Source of the DNA: Litorilituus sediminis
GTDB taxonomy: Bacteria; Pseudomonadota; Gammaproteobacteria; Enterobacterales; Alteromonadaceae
Direction: 5' to 3'
Assembly: GCF_004295665.1 (NCBI RefSeq)
Contig: NZ_CP034759.1
Span: 434,001-498,000, forward strand
Length of the DNA: 64,000 nucleotides
Shown: positions 17,850-27,504 of the stretch, one piece after another
Position numbering within the stretch: the stretch's first letter is position 1
Layout: every line of letters begins with the position of its first letter
Notes under the pieces: generated by a model
The model's input: only the letters and a program-made list of their open reading frames with translations
Databases searched by the model: none
Told to the model about the DNA's origin: nothing
Made by a program: the position numbers and the translations under genes

Positions 17850-18686
17850 TTATTTAATTGGCTTCACTTTAAGGGCTAATGCTGGGTCAATTTTTACATC
17901 AAACCAGTTAATACGCCAATCTAAATGAGGCCCAGTCGCCCTACCGCTTTTGCCTACTGCCGCAACCACTTGTCCTTGTTTAACTGTGTCACCGGTAGCA
18001 ACGTAACTATCACTTAAATGCAAAAAGGTAGAACTGATACCTTGGCCATGATCTATGATCATAGTGCCACCAGAGTAAAACATATCTGGCACCCATAATA
18101 GTACTTTGCCCGCTGCTGGTGCTTTAACGGGATCACCTGTTTTTCCAGCATAATCTAAGCCGTAATGTGGTGTTTTAGGCACACCATTATAGATACGCTG
18201 GCTGCCATATACACCTGTAATTATGCCTTTTATAGGTGGAATAAAGCCTCCTGCAAAACTAGTAATATCACTTGATATTTTTCGCGCTGCTTTAACTTGT
18301 TGGCTATCTTTTTGTGAGCGTTTAACCGCTTCAGGATTTGGCTGCATTATGCTTTTCTTAATACCTTCAATACGCTGAAGCTTATATTCGCGTTTTGCCG
18401 GTGTTAATGTTTTTTCTACCCGATCACCATTAACTGAAGTGACCACAAGTTGGTAGCTTTCTTTATCATCGCGTGAAAAACCAAAAGCATAGTCGCCTTG
18501 TTTTGATACCACTAAAGGCTTACCGTTTAAAGTGACTTTATCCGTTGCCTCAGCTTTACCAATAATTAAACCGCCCTGCTTTATTTCTCCAGAAATCTTG
18601 ATGCTAGCAGCAGCGCTTTGAAAGCTGATGGCACTTGCCATAATGCTTGATGTTATTAATAAAGATGAGAGAAGTTTGTTAGCCAT
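17850..18686 (-). CDS. M23-family metallopeptidase, secreted
   Basis: About 278 aa from ATG 18686, chosen because it overlaps the previous stop by eight bases (ATGGCTAA), has GGAG upstream and gives a clean signal peptide (MANKLLSSLLITSSIMASA). The LytM domain in the C-terminal half has zinc ligands in HYGLDYAG (His, Asp) and HLDWRI, plus the catalytic-type STFLHLSD. It cleaves peptidoglycan cross-links in the periplasm. The N-terminal half is a beta-rich region ahead of a basic helix. Last gene of a pyrC-queD-like-M23 run. Confidence 0.9.
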   Translation of the reverse strand: MANKLLSSLLITSSIMASAISFQSAAASIKISGEIKQGGLIIGKAEATDKVTLNGKPLVVSKQGDYAFGFSRDDKESYQLVVTSVNGDRVEKTLTPAKREYKLQRIEGIKKSIMQPNPEAVKRSQKDSQQVKAARKISSDITSFAGGFIPPIKGIITGVYGSQRIYNGVPKTPHYGLDYAGKTGDPVKAPAAGKVLLWVPDMFYSGGTMIIDHGQGISSTFLHLSDSYVATGDTVKQGQVVAAVGKSGRATGPHLDWRINWFDVKIDPALALKVKPIK

Positions 18687-19566
18687 TAACAATTGCTCCT
18701 TTAGCAACACCTTCATAGGCCATTACTTTTAAGCGTCCTTTCAAGGTCGGTTTTGCCGTTAAAATTTGTCGTAAAATAAAATCGGCTAATAGCTCTACCG
18801 TTGAATCGCAATCAACCACATCAAGTACACGCTTTTGTACTGCAATATCAAAACGACCTTGTGGTGCTTGATACGCGAAAAATTGGTGATCGGGTTTCAA
18901 ATAACCTGACGCTTTTTCTGATAGCTGAATATCAGATTGAGCAACACGATCAGCTTCACTGGCAATATAAATATCTTGCCAACGTAAACACCAAGCTTTT
19001 TCCAGCTCGCTATTTCTTTTGTTATCAACAAAAATTTTAATTTTTGAACGATGACCATGAGCAATACGTTGGCAATTACCATCGTGTAACTTTAAGCCAT
19101 GGGTGTAATGATAATAATCACTTGGAATCACTTCTGGGCGTAACGTTAACTCTAGCCCTTGTACATTCTCAGGTAACTGCGCCAATATAATTTGAGTTAA
19201 ATGGCTTGTGACATCCTCAATAGTAATTGCGCTGCACTCAAGCTGCGCAAAAGCGCAACTTGGTGATTGTAAATGATAACTGGCGATATCACTTAAAAAG
19301 TCAATCGTTTGATGATCTTCATGATGGCTTGAGCTTTCAAGGGTCAAACCCTCACATTGCATTGGTAATAGCAGTTTATGATCAACGGCTTCATCTATAA
19401 TGGCTTTAATTTGCTTTTTTACCACGGCAAAGTCTAACACCATGCTCATTTCATTAAGTGAGCCATCTAAAAGCACATCAACTATCCAACTTTCACCAAC
19501 TATGCCCCTTTGCTGACAAAGGTATGAAAAATCAATTACGGTTAGATCATTTACAAATAATTGCAT
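18679..19566 (-). CDS. 6-carboxytetrahydropterin synthase (QueD/PTPS) family, two-domain
   Basis: 295 aa from ATG 19566 (MQLFVNDLTVIDFSYL); an upstream in-frame start at 19605 would overlap pyrC. It is about twice the usual QueD length and looks like two fused PTPS-like halves. The first has SMVLDFAVVKKQIK and VDHKLL, matching the family's MVxDF and LDHxxL; the second has the zinc-type AHGHRSKIKI. QueD makes a queuosine precursor from dihydroneopterin triphosphate. Whether this version does the same is uncertain, because the catalytic Cys is not obvious. Confidence 0.72.
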   Translation of the reverse strand: MQLFVNDLTVIDFSYLCQQRGIVGESWIVDVLLDGSLNEMSMVLDFAVVKKQIKAIIDEAVDHKLLLPMQCEGLTLESSSHHEDHQTIDFLSDIASYHLQSPSCAFAQLECSAITIEDVTSHLTQIILAQLPENVQGLELTLRPEVIPSDYYHYTHGLKLHDGNCQRIAHGHRSKIKIFVDNKRNSELEKAWCLRWQDIYIASEADRVAQSDIQLSEKASGYLKPDHQFFAYQAPQGRFDIAVQKRVLDVVDCDSTVELLADFILRQILTAKPTLKGRLKVMAYEGVAKGAIVNG

Positions 19567-19586
19567 TGAGTTTATATCACTCCAAA

Positions 19587-20621
19587 TTAGTCTTTTACTT
19601 GCCAAGCGATTGTTTCGTTGGCGCGAATTGGTACAACAACATCGTTACCAAAGGTTAATGTTGCCGGCACTGGCCACTCTACTTTTTCTAGTGTGATTTT
19701 ATCTTCATTAATGGGTAATTGATAAAATGTAGGGCCGTTAATACTTGCGAACGCTTCTAGTTTATCTAAAGCATTTTCATGTTCAAATACTTCAGCATAC
19801 AGTTCAATTGCAGCATGTGCAGTATATGAACCAGCACAACCACATGCTGATTCTTTCGCATGTTGTGCGTGCGGTGCTGAATCAGTACCTAAGAAGAATT
19901 TTTTACTACCACTTGTCGCCGCTTCTATTAAGGCTGCTTGATGAGTATTGCGCTTTAATACCGGTAAACAGAAATAATGCGGACGAATACCGCCAACTAA
20001 CATGTGGTTTCTGTTATAAAGTAAATGGTGAACTGTGATGGTTGCTGCAACGTTATCACTTGCTTCTTTAACAAAATCAACGGCATTTTTAGTAGTGATG
20101 TGCTCTAAAACCACTTTAAGCATTGGGTAATTAGCAACTAATGGACGTAAAATCGTATCAATAAATACTTGTTCACGGTCGAAAATATCAATGTCATCTT
20201 TAGTTACTTCACCATGAATTAATAGTGGCATACCAACAGATTGCATTGCTGCGAAAACATCTTCAAGATTTGCCACATCAGTAACACCTGATGACGAATT
20301 GGTTGTTGCACCTGCCGGATAAAGCTTGGCCGCATACACTAAGCCAGATTCTTTCGCGCTGATAATATCTTCAGCCGTAGTATTATCAGTTAAATATAAC
20401 ACCATAAGTGGCTGGAAATTTTCACGTGGTGATTGCGCCATAATTCGTGCATGGTACTCACTTGCCTGCTCAGCATTTACTACCGGCGGTACAAGATTTG
20501 GCATTACAATGGCGCGACCAAAGTAGCGGCTAATATCTGCTACGGTATCTTTTAGTACCTCGCCATCTCTTAAATGAACATGCCAATCGTCAGGACGTAT
20601 GATGGTTAGTTTTGTTGTCAT
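19587..20621 (-). CDS. pyrC: Dihydroorotase (pyrimidine synthesis)
   Basis: A 344-aa type II dihydroorotase that cyclises N-carbamoyl-aspartate to dihydroorotate in de novo UMP synthesis. The zinc-binding HVHLRDG is at residues 14-20; the carboxylated Lys is in [14 protein letters not shown]; further ligand His residues are in LIHGEVT and VLEHITT, and the catalytic Asp is in [10 protein letters not shown]. The length matches E. coli PyrC (348 aa). Cytoplasmic. Confidence 0.96.
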   Translation of the reverse strand: MTTKLTIIRPDDWHVHLRDGEVLKDTVADISRYFGRAIVMPNLVPPVVNAEQASEYHARIMAQSPRENFQPLMVLYLTDNTTAEDIISAKESGLVYAAKLYPAGATTNSSSGVTDVANLEDVFAAMQSVGMPLLIHGEVTKDDIDIFDREQVFIDTILRPLVANYPMLKVVLEHITTKNAVDFVKEASDNVAATITVHHLLYNRNHMLVGGIRPHYFCLPVLKRNTHQAALIEAATSGSKKFFLGTDSAPHAQHAKESACGCAGSYTAHAAIELYAEVFEHENALDKLEAFASINGPTFYQLPINEDKITLEKVEWPVPATLTFGNDVVVPIRANETIAWQVKD

Positions 20622-20710
20622 GGTTATCTCTTTAAATTTCTACTTTTAAATAAATTTAATTTTATCAATACCTTAAATGGTTACGTGTTACGCAAAGATG
20701 TTGATAAACA

Positions 20711-21757
20711 TTATTCTTCACTATCATTGCCTGTGTTAAGTAAGGCTAATAATTGCTCTTTTAAATTCGGTGGCACTTTATAAATGGTAATAGAGTCATT
20801 GTGTGGATTATACACAACATCTTCGCCAAAATGGCTGCGCTCAAAACTTAAACTTATGCCATTACCATAACCTGAATACTTGGTAATTTTGTTAACAACA
20901 GCCTGTTCATGAGGAAATGATTCTTCGATCGGATACGATTGTTCTTGGCAAAATTGATAAAAGTCTTGCTCAGCACCAGCAGGCTCTATTACTTTGCCTA
21001 ATTCTTGAATAGAAACATCCTGCGAACTGGCTTTTTGATCTTTACAATAGTTAAGTAAATCTTTACGGGTTTGCTGCTTTTCAGCAGCATCAAGCTGGTT
21101 TACGGCTACATAATCTTCTACCGCTTGCACTAAGGTTTGTGTTTGCTCTTTAGCATTTAAGCCTTCTTCGCAGCCTAAAAAGTCTAAAAAGAAGTCAGAC
21201 ACTTTACGACCTGCGCGCCCTTTAATAAAGGATATATAACGATCGCCATCAGCAGTGTTTTGATAGTCAAATAAATCAATACGTGCCGCTAGTTGTAACT
21301 TAGTGGTATCTAAGTGTTGATCTGCTGATATATTTAGCTCACCGTCAACACTGTAGTGCTCAGAAATAGGAATAATTGCAGCAAATAAGTAGCGGCCACC
21401 CATTAATTCATAGTGACAAATAACCAAGTAACCCGTTTCTGCCAAATCGTATTTTTCTATTTCATTTTTCAGCATATTCGCTGCTTGCGTGCTAAAGGCG
21501 TGAAAGTCTTGCTGCTCAGAAAGGTAGCTTTCCATAATATCAACAAAGCGAGCGCTATCACCTTCGCTAGGCATAGCAGAAAAACTACCATAGGCTTTAC
21601 TGCCTTTACCGTTATATATGGCATGTAAGCCATCTACAAAGTTGGTAATTTTCTGGCTGATTTCAATATTTTCAGGCCCTAAACGTAAAACCACTTCGCC
21701 CGTTTCTTCTTTTTTGGATAAAAAATGTAATGCAATATTTGAAATTATTAAACTCAT
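20711..21757 (-). CDS. yejK: Nucleoid-associated protein YejK (NdpA)
   Basis: A 348-aa nucleoid-associated protein of the YejK/NdpA family, which binds DNA and topoisomerases. Family features are the N-terminal MSLIISNIALHFL, YGSFSA, GYLVICHYELMGGRYLFAAI, LDLFDY-like RIDLFDYQ, and ISFIKGRAGRKVSDFFLDFLG. The length is close to E. coli YejK (335 aa). It is divergent from yejL-yejM with a 93-bp gap, as in enterobacteria. Confidence 0.94.
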   Translation of the reverse strand: MSLIISNIALHFLSKKEETGEVVLRLGPENIEISQKITNFVDGLHAIYNGKGSKAYGSFSAMPSEGDSARFVDIMESYLSEQQDFHAFSTQAANMLKNEIEKYDLAETGYLVICHYELMGGRYLFAAIIPISEHYSVDGELNISADQHLDTTKLQLAARIDLFDYQNTADGDRYISFIKGRAGRKVSDFFLDFLGCEEGLNAKEQTQTLVQAVEDYVAVNQLDAAEKQQTRKDLLNYCKDQKASSQDVSIQELGKVIEPAGAEQDFYQFCQEQSYPIEESFPHEQAVVNKITKYSGYGNGISLSFERSHFGEDVVYNPHNDSITIYKVPPNLKEQLLALLNTGNDSEE

Positions 21758-21850
21758 AGATAAAGTCTGTCTTTGTCTTATATAGTATATTGTGCAGGCA
21801 TTTGATAAACTACGAAAATTATTTATATCATCAACAATTAAAGTATCAAT

Positions 21851-22069
21851 ATGCCTATTGTATCTAAATATTCAAACGAGCGTGTAGAAAAAATTATTCA
21901 AGAACTTATGGATGTTCTAGTTAACGAATCAGCAACGCCTGATTTAGCGCTAATGTGTTTAGGAAACACGATTACCAATGTGGTAAGTCAAGTACCAGAA
22001 GACCAACGCACCGCTATTGTAGACAATTTTACTCGTGCGTTAAAACAATCAATTCAAAAAACTCACTAA
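21851..22069 (+). CDS. yejL: YejL (DUF1414) protein
   Basis: A 72-aa all-helical cytoplasmic protein, unknown function, DUF1414 family. It begins [19 protein letters not shown] and contains [12 protein letters not shown]. It is the usual partner upstream of yejM; the stop is 37 bp before the yejM start. Confidence 0.92.
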   Translation: MPIVSKYSNERVEKIIQELMDVLVNESATPDLALMCLGNTITNVVSQVPEDQRTAIVDNFTRALKQSIQKTH

Positions 22070-22106
22070 TCTAGTCCATTTACATTAATTAGAAGAATAA
22101 TAATCA

Positions 22107-23831
22107 ATGGTTTCTTTTGATACGAAAAGCTATAGCAAAAAACTATTACATTTGATCAGTTGGGGCCATTGGTTCACATTCTTTAATATACTCGCTGCCA
22201 TTACCTTATCTTCTTATTATTTATTTAATGAAGCAGCGCCAGAAACATTATTTGGCCAGGTTTACCTGATTACTACTTGGCTTAGTCATATTGGTTTTTT
22301 AACCTTTATTAGCTTTGTCTTAATATTATTTCCACTGACTTTACTTTATCCCAATACGCGCTTTATACGGGCTTCTGGCTCCATCATATTTACTATTGGT
22401 TTATTATTATTAGTCTTAGATGGCTTTGTTTACAGTCGCTTGGGCTATCATTTAAATGCCTCTTCAAGCAGCCAGATTATCGATTTAATCAAAGAGCAAA
22501 TCAGCATCAATAGCGTAAGCTTTTATAGTGTAATTGCGGTGTTAGCCTTAGTTATTCTATCTTTTGAGCTCGTGGTAAGTAACTATGCGTGGAAGCACCT
22601 GAAGCAATTACAACGCACGGTATTTGCCCGATTTGTTGTCTTCTTCTTAGTGTTATCTTTCTTTTTTAGTCACTTAAGTCATATTTGGGCTGATGCCAAC
22701 CTTGATTATGATATTTTAAGACAAGATACCGTATTACCTTTATCGTATCCGGCAACGGCAAAAACCTTACTTACTAAGTATGGTTTATTTAATAAAGCTG
22801 ATTATATTGAAAGAAAAACGAGTCCGTTATCTTTTACTTCAGCTATTCCAGCATACCCTGCTCTTGATGGCATGTCTTGCAACAGCAAGGAACCTAAAGA
22901 GTCTATCTTTCTTGTGTTAACAGATAAGCAATTAACATCTACACAAGTAAACCAATTTCAACAAAGAGCAAGCGGTAATAGCTTACAATTAGATCATCAT
23001 ATTGATACCGGTATTGCCGATGATACTTGGTTTAATATGTTTTATTCACTGCCGAGTATTTATCAAGAAGCGATCCTAAAACAAGGGCAACAACCATTAT
23101 TATTTCAAGCCTTAGCCAAGCACGATATGGCAACCAGCTTTACTTCAATCCGCGCGACATTACCAAGAGAAAACACTCAACAAGAACCAACTTGGTACGA
23201 TGCATTATTTCATGAACGCAAACAAATTACTGATATCTCTTCGATTCTGTTTGCTGAACAATTGAACGCTATGCCCGTTGGTTTGCATGTGTTTTATTTT
23301 GACACGAAAGCGAATCAAGACAATCCAAGCTATGATGGTAGATATCAGTTTGAGTTATTTGTCGATGCCCTATTACTAGCGCAAAAACATAAAGAAACCA
23401 AAGATATCATTTGGGTTAGCTCTATGGGAAATGATACTGATGAAGCTCGTTTATCATCTAAACCTGCGTTACTTATCTACCCAAATAAAAAAATAAACGC
23501 TGAAGATGACTTTGAGCATGTAACAAGTCATATGGATTTACAGCCTACGCTATTGAGCAATATGTTTACTTGTATGGCTGAGCCAAAGCGATATAGCAGC
23601 GGCGCTGATTTATTAACACTCAATAAAGACCGTGTTATAGCCAATACCACAGCCAAAGGTATGATGGTTTTCAATAAAGATAAATCTGTGTTTATCGATC
23701 AAAATGGTAACTTTCAAAGTTACTCTAGACAATTGCAAGCCCCGATCACCATTAAGGCAGATTTCCCATTAATGATAGACGGTGTTCATTTTATTAAGCA
23801 GTTTAGCCAATATAATCAAGCTAAAAGATAA
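22107..23831 (+). CDS. yejM: YejM/PbgA/LapC inner-membrane regulator of LPS synthesis
   Basis: A 574-aa inner-membrane protein of the DUF3413 plus sulfatase-like type. Five N-terminal membrane helices (about 15-190, starting at SWGHWFTFFNILAAI) are followed by a large periplasmic domain with a phosphatase/sulfatase-like fold (VSSMGNDTDEARL, SHMDLQPTLLSNMF). In E. coli this essential protein senses periplasmic LPS and restrains LpxC proteolysis through LapB. No clear alkaline-phosphatase-type catalytic Thr was pinned down. Confidence 0.93.
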   Translation: MVSFDTKSYSKKLLHLISWGHWFTFFNILAAITLSSYYLFNEAAPETLFGQVYLITTWLSHIGFLTFISFVLILFPLTLLYPNTRFIRASGSIIFTIGLLLLVLDGFVYSRLGYHLNASSSSQIIDLIKEQISINSVSFYSVIAVLALVILSFELVVSNYAWKHLKQLQRTVFARFVVFFLVLSFFFSHLSHIWADANLDYDILRQDTVLPLSYPATAKTLLTKYGLFNKADYIERKTSPLSFTSAIPAYPALDGMSCNSKEPKESIFLVLTDKQLTSTQVNQFQQRASGNSLQLDHHIDTGIADDTWFNMFYSLPSIYQEAILKQGQQPLLFQALAKHDMATSFTSIRATLPRENTQQEPTWYDALFHERKQITDISSILFAEQLNAMPVGLHVFYFDTKANQDNPSYDGRYQFELFVDALLLAQKHKETKDIIWVSSMGNDTDEARLSSKPALLIYPNKKINAEDDFEHVTSHMDLQPTLLSNMFTCMAEPKRYSSGADLLTLNKDRVIANTTAKGMMVFNKDKSVFIDQNGNFQSYSRQLQAPITIKADFPLMIDGVHFIKQFSQYNQAKR

Positions 23832-23971
23832 CAGACTAATAGGCAATCTGATTATTTAGTATGCACTTAAGCGATGAATCAAGGTATTGCACTTTATTGT
23901 CATTGCAATCACTAATAAAATCATTAATATACCTTTCAGCTTTAGAAGTTCTCTCTGAGCTAAATAAAAAT

Positions 23972-24048
23972 CGGGGTATAGCGCAGTCTGGTAGCGCGTG
24001 CGTCTGGGGGACGTGAGGTCGCAGGTTCAAGTCCTGCTATCCCGACCA
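23972..24048 (+). tRNA. tRNA-Pro(GGG)
   Basis: 77 nt. The acceptor stem CGGGGTA pairs with TATCCCG, the anticodon loop CTGGGGG gives GGG, the T-loop is GGTTCAAGTCC, and CCA is encoded. A strong terminator follows directly. Confidence 0.96.
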
Positions 24049-24055
24049 TATACAA

Positions 24056-24083
24056 AAAGCCCGACAATTTTTGTCGGGCTTTT
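24056..24083 (+). terminator. Rho-independent terminator after tRNA-Pro
   Basis: The stem GCCCGACAA / TTGTCGGGC is followed by four Ts and preceded by five As. Confidence 0.9.
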
Positions 24084-24131
24084 ATCGTTTTAAGGCCATT
24101 GAGTTTTAAAGCCATTGAATCAAGGCGCGAG

Positions 24132-24467
24132 CTAAGCAACATTTAAGGTAATCACTTCTGCTGTTTTCGCTTCTATCTGACGATAACAATCATCATCTAA
24201 ATGATCTGCTACTACTTTTTCTAGCGCATTATTAAAAGCATCTTGCATGGGAGCATTTAAGTCTTCAATCGCTTGTAGCAATAAGTTATGAGATACTTTT
24301 ACTTGCTCAAATAAACTCGCTTTACACTCTAGATAAGTCAGCTTATCTATCACTGGCTCTGTTGCTTGGATCTGCTTTAGTGTTTGACCTGATAATATGG
24401 CATTTCTTAGCTTAAGTTGTTGTCTACAAGTAAGTCTAGTTGACCAGTTAAGATTCAAATTATTCAT
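24132..24467 (-). CDS. Hypothetical helical cytoplasmic protein
   Basis: 111 aa from ATG 24467, chosen because AAAGGA stands ten bases upstream; an open frame extends to 24566. It starts MNNLNLNWSTRLTCRQQLKLRNAI and is helical throughout, with no signal peptide, membrane segment or recognised motif. It sits at the end of the leftward cluster of small envelope proteins, converging on the tRNA-Pro. Confidence 0.55.
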   Translation of the reverse strand: MNNLNLNWSTRLTCRQQLKLRNAILSGQTLKQIQATEPVIDKLTYLECKASLFEQVKVSHNLLLQAIEDLNAPMQDAFNNALEKVVADHLDDDCYRQIEAKTAEVITLNVA

Positions 24468-24589
24468 AAAAATCATATCCTTTAATAAATCTTTAAGGAA
24501 ATCATAGTCAAAATAAATGTAATTAACTGTCATTGAGTGTTGACTTATGTTGTTGTTATTAAACAAGTTGTCACTAGGAAATAATCACG

Positions 24590-24841
24590 CTATTTAAACC
24601 AAACCTTACCACCTATTATCTTAAGTGCAGCCGTACCGCGTATCATAGTTTCACGAGCAAATATTTTTTTACATTTTGGGCAAGTACAACTTTGTTCAGT
24701 GTAATCAACACTAATTCGCTCTTTAAAGCACTTAACTAAAGCGCCTTTACCAGCTTTTCTGTATTTAAATAATGCTTGATTGCAATGCTGACAAAAGATA
24801 TCAACCGTTTTAATCGGCCCTTTCTTATTTGGTTTAGCCAT
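24590..24841 (-). CDS. Small zinc-ribbon protein
   Basis: 83 aa. ATG 24841 overlaps the upstream peroxiredoxin stop in ATGGCTAA, so translation is probably coupled. Two CxxC pairs (FCQHCNQ and CTCPKCKK) make a zinc ribbon; the rest is basic (MAKPNKKGPIK). The family is conserved in marine gammaproteobacteria as far as recalled, but its function is unknown. Confidence 0.75.
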   Translation of the reverse strand: MAKPNKKGPIKTVDIFCQHCNQALFKYRKAGKGALVKCFKERISVDYTEQSCTCPKCKKIFARETMIRGTAALKIIGGKVWFK

Positions 24842-25361
24842 TGCTTGCTGCAATTTTTAACTGTTTCAAGCTTTCAGCAATATCTTCCGCGGCAGTACTC
24901 GGATTAATGTCTTCATCAATCTTAAGTATTTTACCCTCTTTAGAGATATAAAAGGTTACCCGACTAGCCACCCTAAATAGATTAAGCACATCATAAGCTT
25001 TCGCGGTTTCTTTGGTTGGATCGCTTAACATAGGAAAATCGGCATCGGTCTTTTTAGCAAAGTCTCTGTTTTCGTCTAACGCATCAACGCTGGCCATAAA
25101 ATAACTAACGTCAAATGCTCGAATTAAATGGCCCTTTTCAACCAGAGATCTACATTCAATCGTGCAACCACGTGTATTTGCCATTGGGTACCAAGCTAAT
25201 ACTACTGCTTGCTTACCACGATAATCACTGAGCTTGAAATACTCACCTGTCGTTGCTTGTAGATTAAAATCTGGTGCTATATCCCCTACTTTAAGCTCAG
25301 TGGCAGCAGCTGTGCTAATAAGCAGCAAACTAGTAAGTAAGGCTGTGAATTTTCTTAACAT
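24834..25361 (-). CDS. Secreted BCP/AhpC-type peroxiredoxin
   Basis: 175 aa. The signal peptide ends AAA-TEL, so the protein is periplasmic, which is unusual for the thioredoxin-peroxidase (BCP) type. The motif YPMANTRGCTIEC has the Pro-x(3)-Thr-x(2)-Cys arrangement with the peroxidatic Cys and a second Cys five residues later, as in BCP. It reduces hydroperoxides at the expense of thiols. Its stop overlaps the zinc-ribbon gene, and the RcsF-like lipoprotein lies 25 bp or more upstream on the same strand. Confidence 0.87.
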   Translation of the reverse strand: MLRKFTALLTSLLLISTAAATELKVGDIAPDFNLQATTGEYFKLSDYRGKQAVVLAWYPMANTRGCTIECRSLVEKGHLIRAFDVSYFMASVDALDENRDFAKKTDADFPMLSDPTKETAKAYDVLNLFRVASRVTFYISKEGKILKIDEDINPSTAAEDIAESLKQLKIAASNG

Positions 25362-25385
25362 AATTAACTCTCTTTTTGGAATATA

Positions 25386-25781
25386 TTAATGATACAAAAT
25401 ATCGTAGGCATTTGCTGTACAGCGATAGTGGTGTTCGCAATCATAAGTAGAAGCGATTAAATTGCACTGCTCAAATACCATGGCATTTGCGCCCTTTGCT
25501 TGCGCTTCTGATTTTAATACTCTGATAAATGCTTCTTTTGACGGTATAGTTTCTGCTCGTCTCTGTGGAAGTGGCTCTCTATCTTTAATGTGGCAATAAT
25601 TAGTCATTACAGGCCCTAAAAAACGATACTGGTAATGTGAAAGCTCTTCTCGCGAATACTCTTCAACAACCGAACCTCTGATGCTAATTTCTGCTTGCGG
25701 TTTAAAATTACTATTAAGCTGTATATTGCTACAAGCGGTTAAACCTAGTGTTAAAGTACAAGCTAAAACGAATATTTTCAT
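25386..25781 (-). CDS. RcsF-like lipoprotein
   Basis: 131 aa from ATG 25781 (AAGGA upstream). Lipobox GLTACS. The C-terminal domain carries GANAMVFEQC, then Cys in STYDCEHH and RCTANAYDI, with another Cys in TNYCHIK. The ANAxVxxxC...C...C-x-A-x-A pattern and four non-lipid Cys resemble RcsF, the outer-membrane stress sensor with two disulfides. A true Rcs role is uncertain because no rcs genes are in the window. Confidence 0.6.
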   Translation of the reverse strand: MKIFVLACTLTLGLTACSNIQLNSNFKPQAEISIRGSVVEEYSREELSHYQYRFLGPVMTNYCHIKDREPLPQRRAETIPSKEAFIRVLKSEAQAKGANAMVFEQCNLIASTYDCEHHYRCTANAYDILYH

Positions 25782-25798
25782 TATCAATCCTTAATAAT

Positions 25799-27046
25799 TT
25801 AGTGCTTTTTCTGATGATTTAACTCAAGCTGATCAAAATCTTTATTGTACTCAGCAATTACCTGAAACGCTTGGTTGGTAAAGCCTTCTAACCACACTGA
25901 CTGTGGAATGTGCTTAAAGCTTTGATGATGTTCGGCGTCGACCTGTAAGTACATTGTCGCTAATTGCGATAAGTTTTGACCTAAGATCTCCATTTCCAAG
26001 TTGAGTGAAATGGCTTTATTAGCCACTGACTCCTTCGAACTCAACTTATCAGATAAGTTCAATTGCGCGATAAAGTCATTTGGTACTAATAATGGCATTC
26101 TATGTGTGCCAATATGGTAGTCGCGTTTTAATACCATATATTTATTTGGCATGCTGACAGATGAATCCCACCAATGACCGTCAAGCATTTTAAATAGCTG
26201 ATTTGTTTCTTCTTTTGATAATGGCTCTAACGATTTTATGGTTTTATATAACCAGGATGTAAAATGCTGTTCATAAAGCTCTTGTGTTAACGCTAAATTC
26301 GTTAAGAGTAGCGACAAAGCGACTTTTGAGCCTAACATGTTAGAGTACAAATCTTCTGGTGAAAACGCTGAAATAGTTTCTGGCCAAGGAGCAAAGCTTC
26401 GATAGCCGTGCCACTGGGCAATTTCATGAGCTTGCGCCATTACAAATGACATATAGGCGGCGATATGGGCAGAGAGTTTCCAGCGCTCTCTGGCATTAAA
26501 TTGGCTAACATCAAACGCCGATAATTGAATATACCTTGTGCCTAACTCATCAGGTATTGCTATCTTGGCATCTTGCCCTAACTCAGGAAAGATTTGATAA
26601 AACAAACCAACAGTATTATCAGCGGTATCACGTATATGCGCTATATCTAAAAAGCCGCCACGCAAAGTATACATCATGCCGTTTTTCTCAAGCTCTCTGC
26701 TACTTTTTGGCGTTTTCTTTGTTAAGCTTATTGTTCCTGCATCAAATGAATGCGCACCTAGCTCATCTAATGATAAGGTATTAGAGTATTGAAAAAACGG
26801 AACTTTAACATTGCCTAATGCCACACTTTGATCATCACCAAAAGCGCAGCAAGGTCTAACATGCTGTGGCATATAAGCACTTGGGAATCCTGTTAAAGTT
26901 AAATTGGCAATTTCTGTGACATCAGGTAGTTTTGTGAGTGAGCCTGAAATAGCATGCTGTTGAGGTGTCGCCCGCATTTGCCAGCCTGATTGACTAGCGC
27001 AAGCAGATAGCGCCAATATTGCTGAGATAACAAGGCACTTTTTCAT
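25799..27046 (-). CDS. DUF4056 lipoprotein
   Basis: 415 aa. The lipobox is ALSACAS. The DUF4056 signature VRPCCAFGDD is near residue 65, and a HEIAQWHG segment (about residue 210) suggests a metal-binding His pair. Other blocks are FSPEDLYSNMLGSKVAL and GHWWDSSVSMPNKYMVLKRDY. Probably attached to the outer membrane; function unknown. It starts one base after the stop of the phospholipase-like gene, so they share a transcript. Confidence 0.8.
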   Translation of the reverse strand: MKKCLVISAILALSACASQSGWQMRATPQQHAISGSLTKLPDVTEIANLTLTGFPSAYMPQHVRPCCAFGDDQSVALGNVKVPFFQYSNTLSLDELGAHSFDAGTISLTKKTPKSSRELEKNGMMYTLRGGFLDIAHIRDTADNTVGLFYQIFPELGQDAKIAIPDELGTRYIQLSAFDVSQFNARERWKLSAHIAAYMSFVMAQAHEIAQWHGYRSFAPWPETISAFSPEDLYSNMLGSKVALSLLLTNLALTQELYEQHFTSWLYKTIKSLEPLSKEETNQLFKMLDGHWWDSSVSMPNKYMVLKRDYHIGTHRMPLLVPNDFIAQLNLSDKLSSKESVANKAISLNLEMEILGQNLSQLATMYLQVDAEHHQSFKHIPQSVWLEGFTNQAFQVIAEYNKDFDQLELNHQKKH

Positions 27047-27047
27047 A

Positions 27048-27488
27048 CTAATAATCCTTTAAATTACTTGGTGCTTTTTCGGCAACTTTAACTAATTCTT
27101 GCTCTGTTAAAGCTTTATAGCCTCGCATATATGGCCAACCATATCCCCAGCGAAAAGGCGTGGGAAAATAAGGGCTGCCACCTAATCGAACGCCTATTTC
27201 CATCATGCTACCTAATGAAGGTAAATCAACCTCGGCTAAGCATAACCTTAAGGCTTTATCGGCAAGCTTTCTTTGCTGGTAAGTACCACCCTGCCAATAG
27301 GAAAAATCATGAGCTACACAGCAATGACGCCATAATGTTGGCTGCTCATTAGTACCATCAGGAAACATACTACAGCCATCAGTGGTAAAGTCAGCCAATT
27401 GACTTTCTTCATTGGCCATAACCAAAGCGGATGTAACTATCAAGTAGCTACTGATCAGCAATCTAAATAGCAGGGTTTTGTTAATCAA
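27048..27488 (-). CDS. Secreted phospholipase-A2-like protein
   Basis: 146 aa with an apparent TTG start; the next in-frame ATG would remove the signal peptide. The signal peptide ends VMA-NEE. DGCSMFPDG is followed by the phospholipase A2 active-site pattern CCVAHDFSYWQGGTYQQRKLAD, with the CCxxHD catalytic His and Asp, and LRLCL. Two Cys pairs could form disulfides. The catalytic residues suggest lipid hydrolysis in the periplasm, but the calcium loop was not verified. It is paired with the DUF4056 lipoprotein. Confidence 0.72.
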   Translation of the reverse strand: MINKTLLFRLLISSYLIVTSALVMANEESQLADFTTDGCSMFPDGTNEQPTLWRHCCVAHDFSYWQGGTYQQRKLADKALRLCLAEVDLPSLGSMMEIGVRLGGSPYFPTPFRWGYGWPYMRGYKALTEQELVKVAEKAPSNLKDY

Positions 27489-27504
27489 AATATGAATACA
27501 CTCC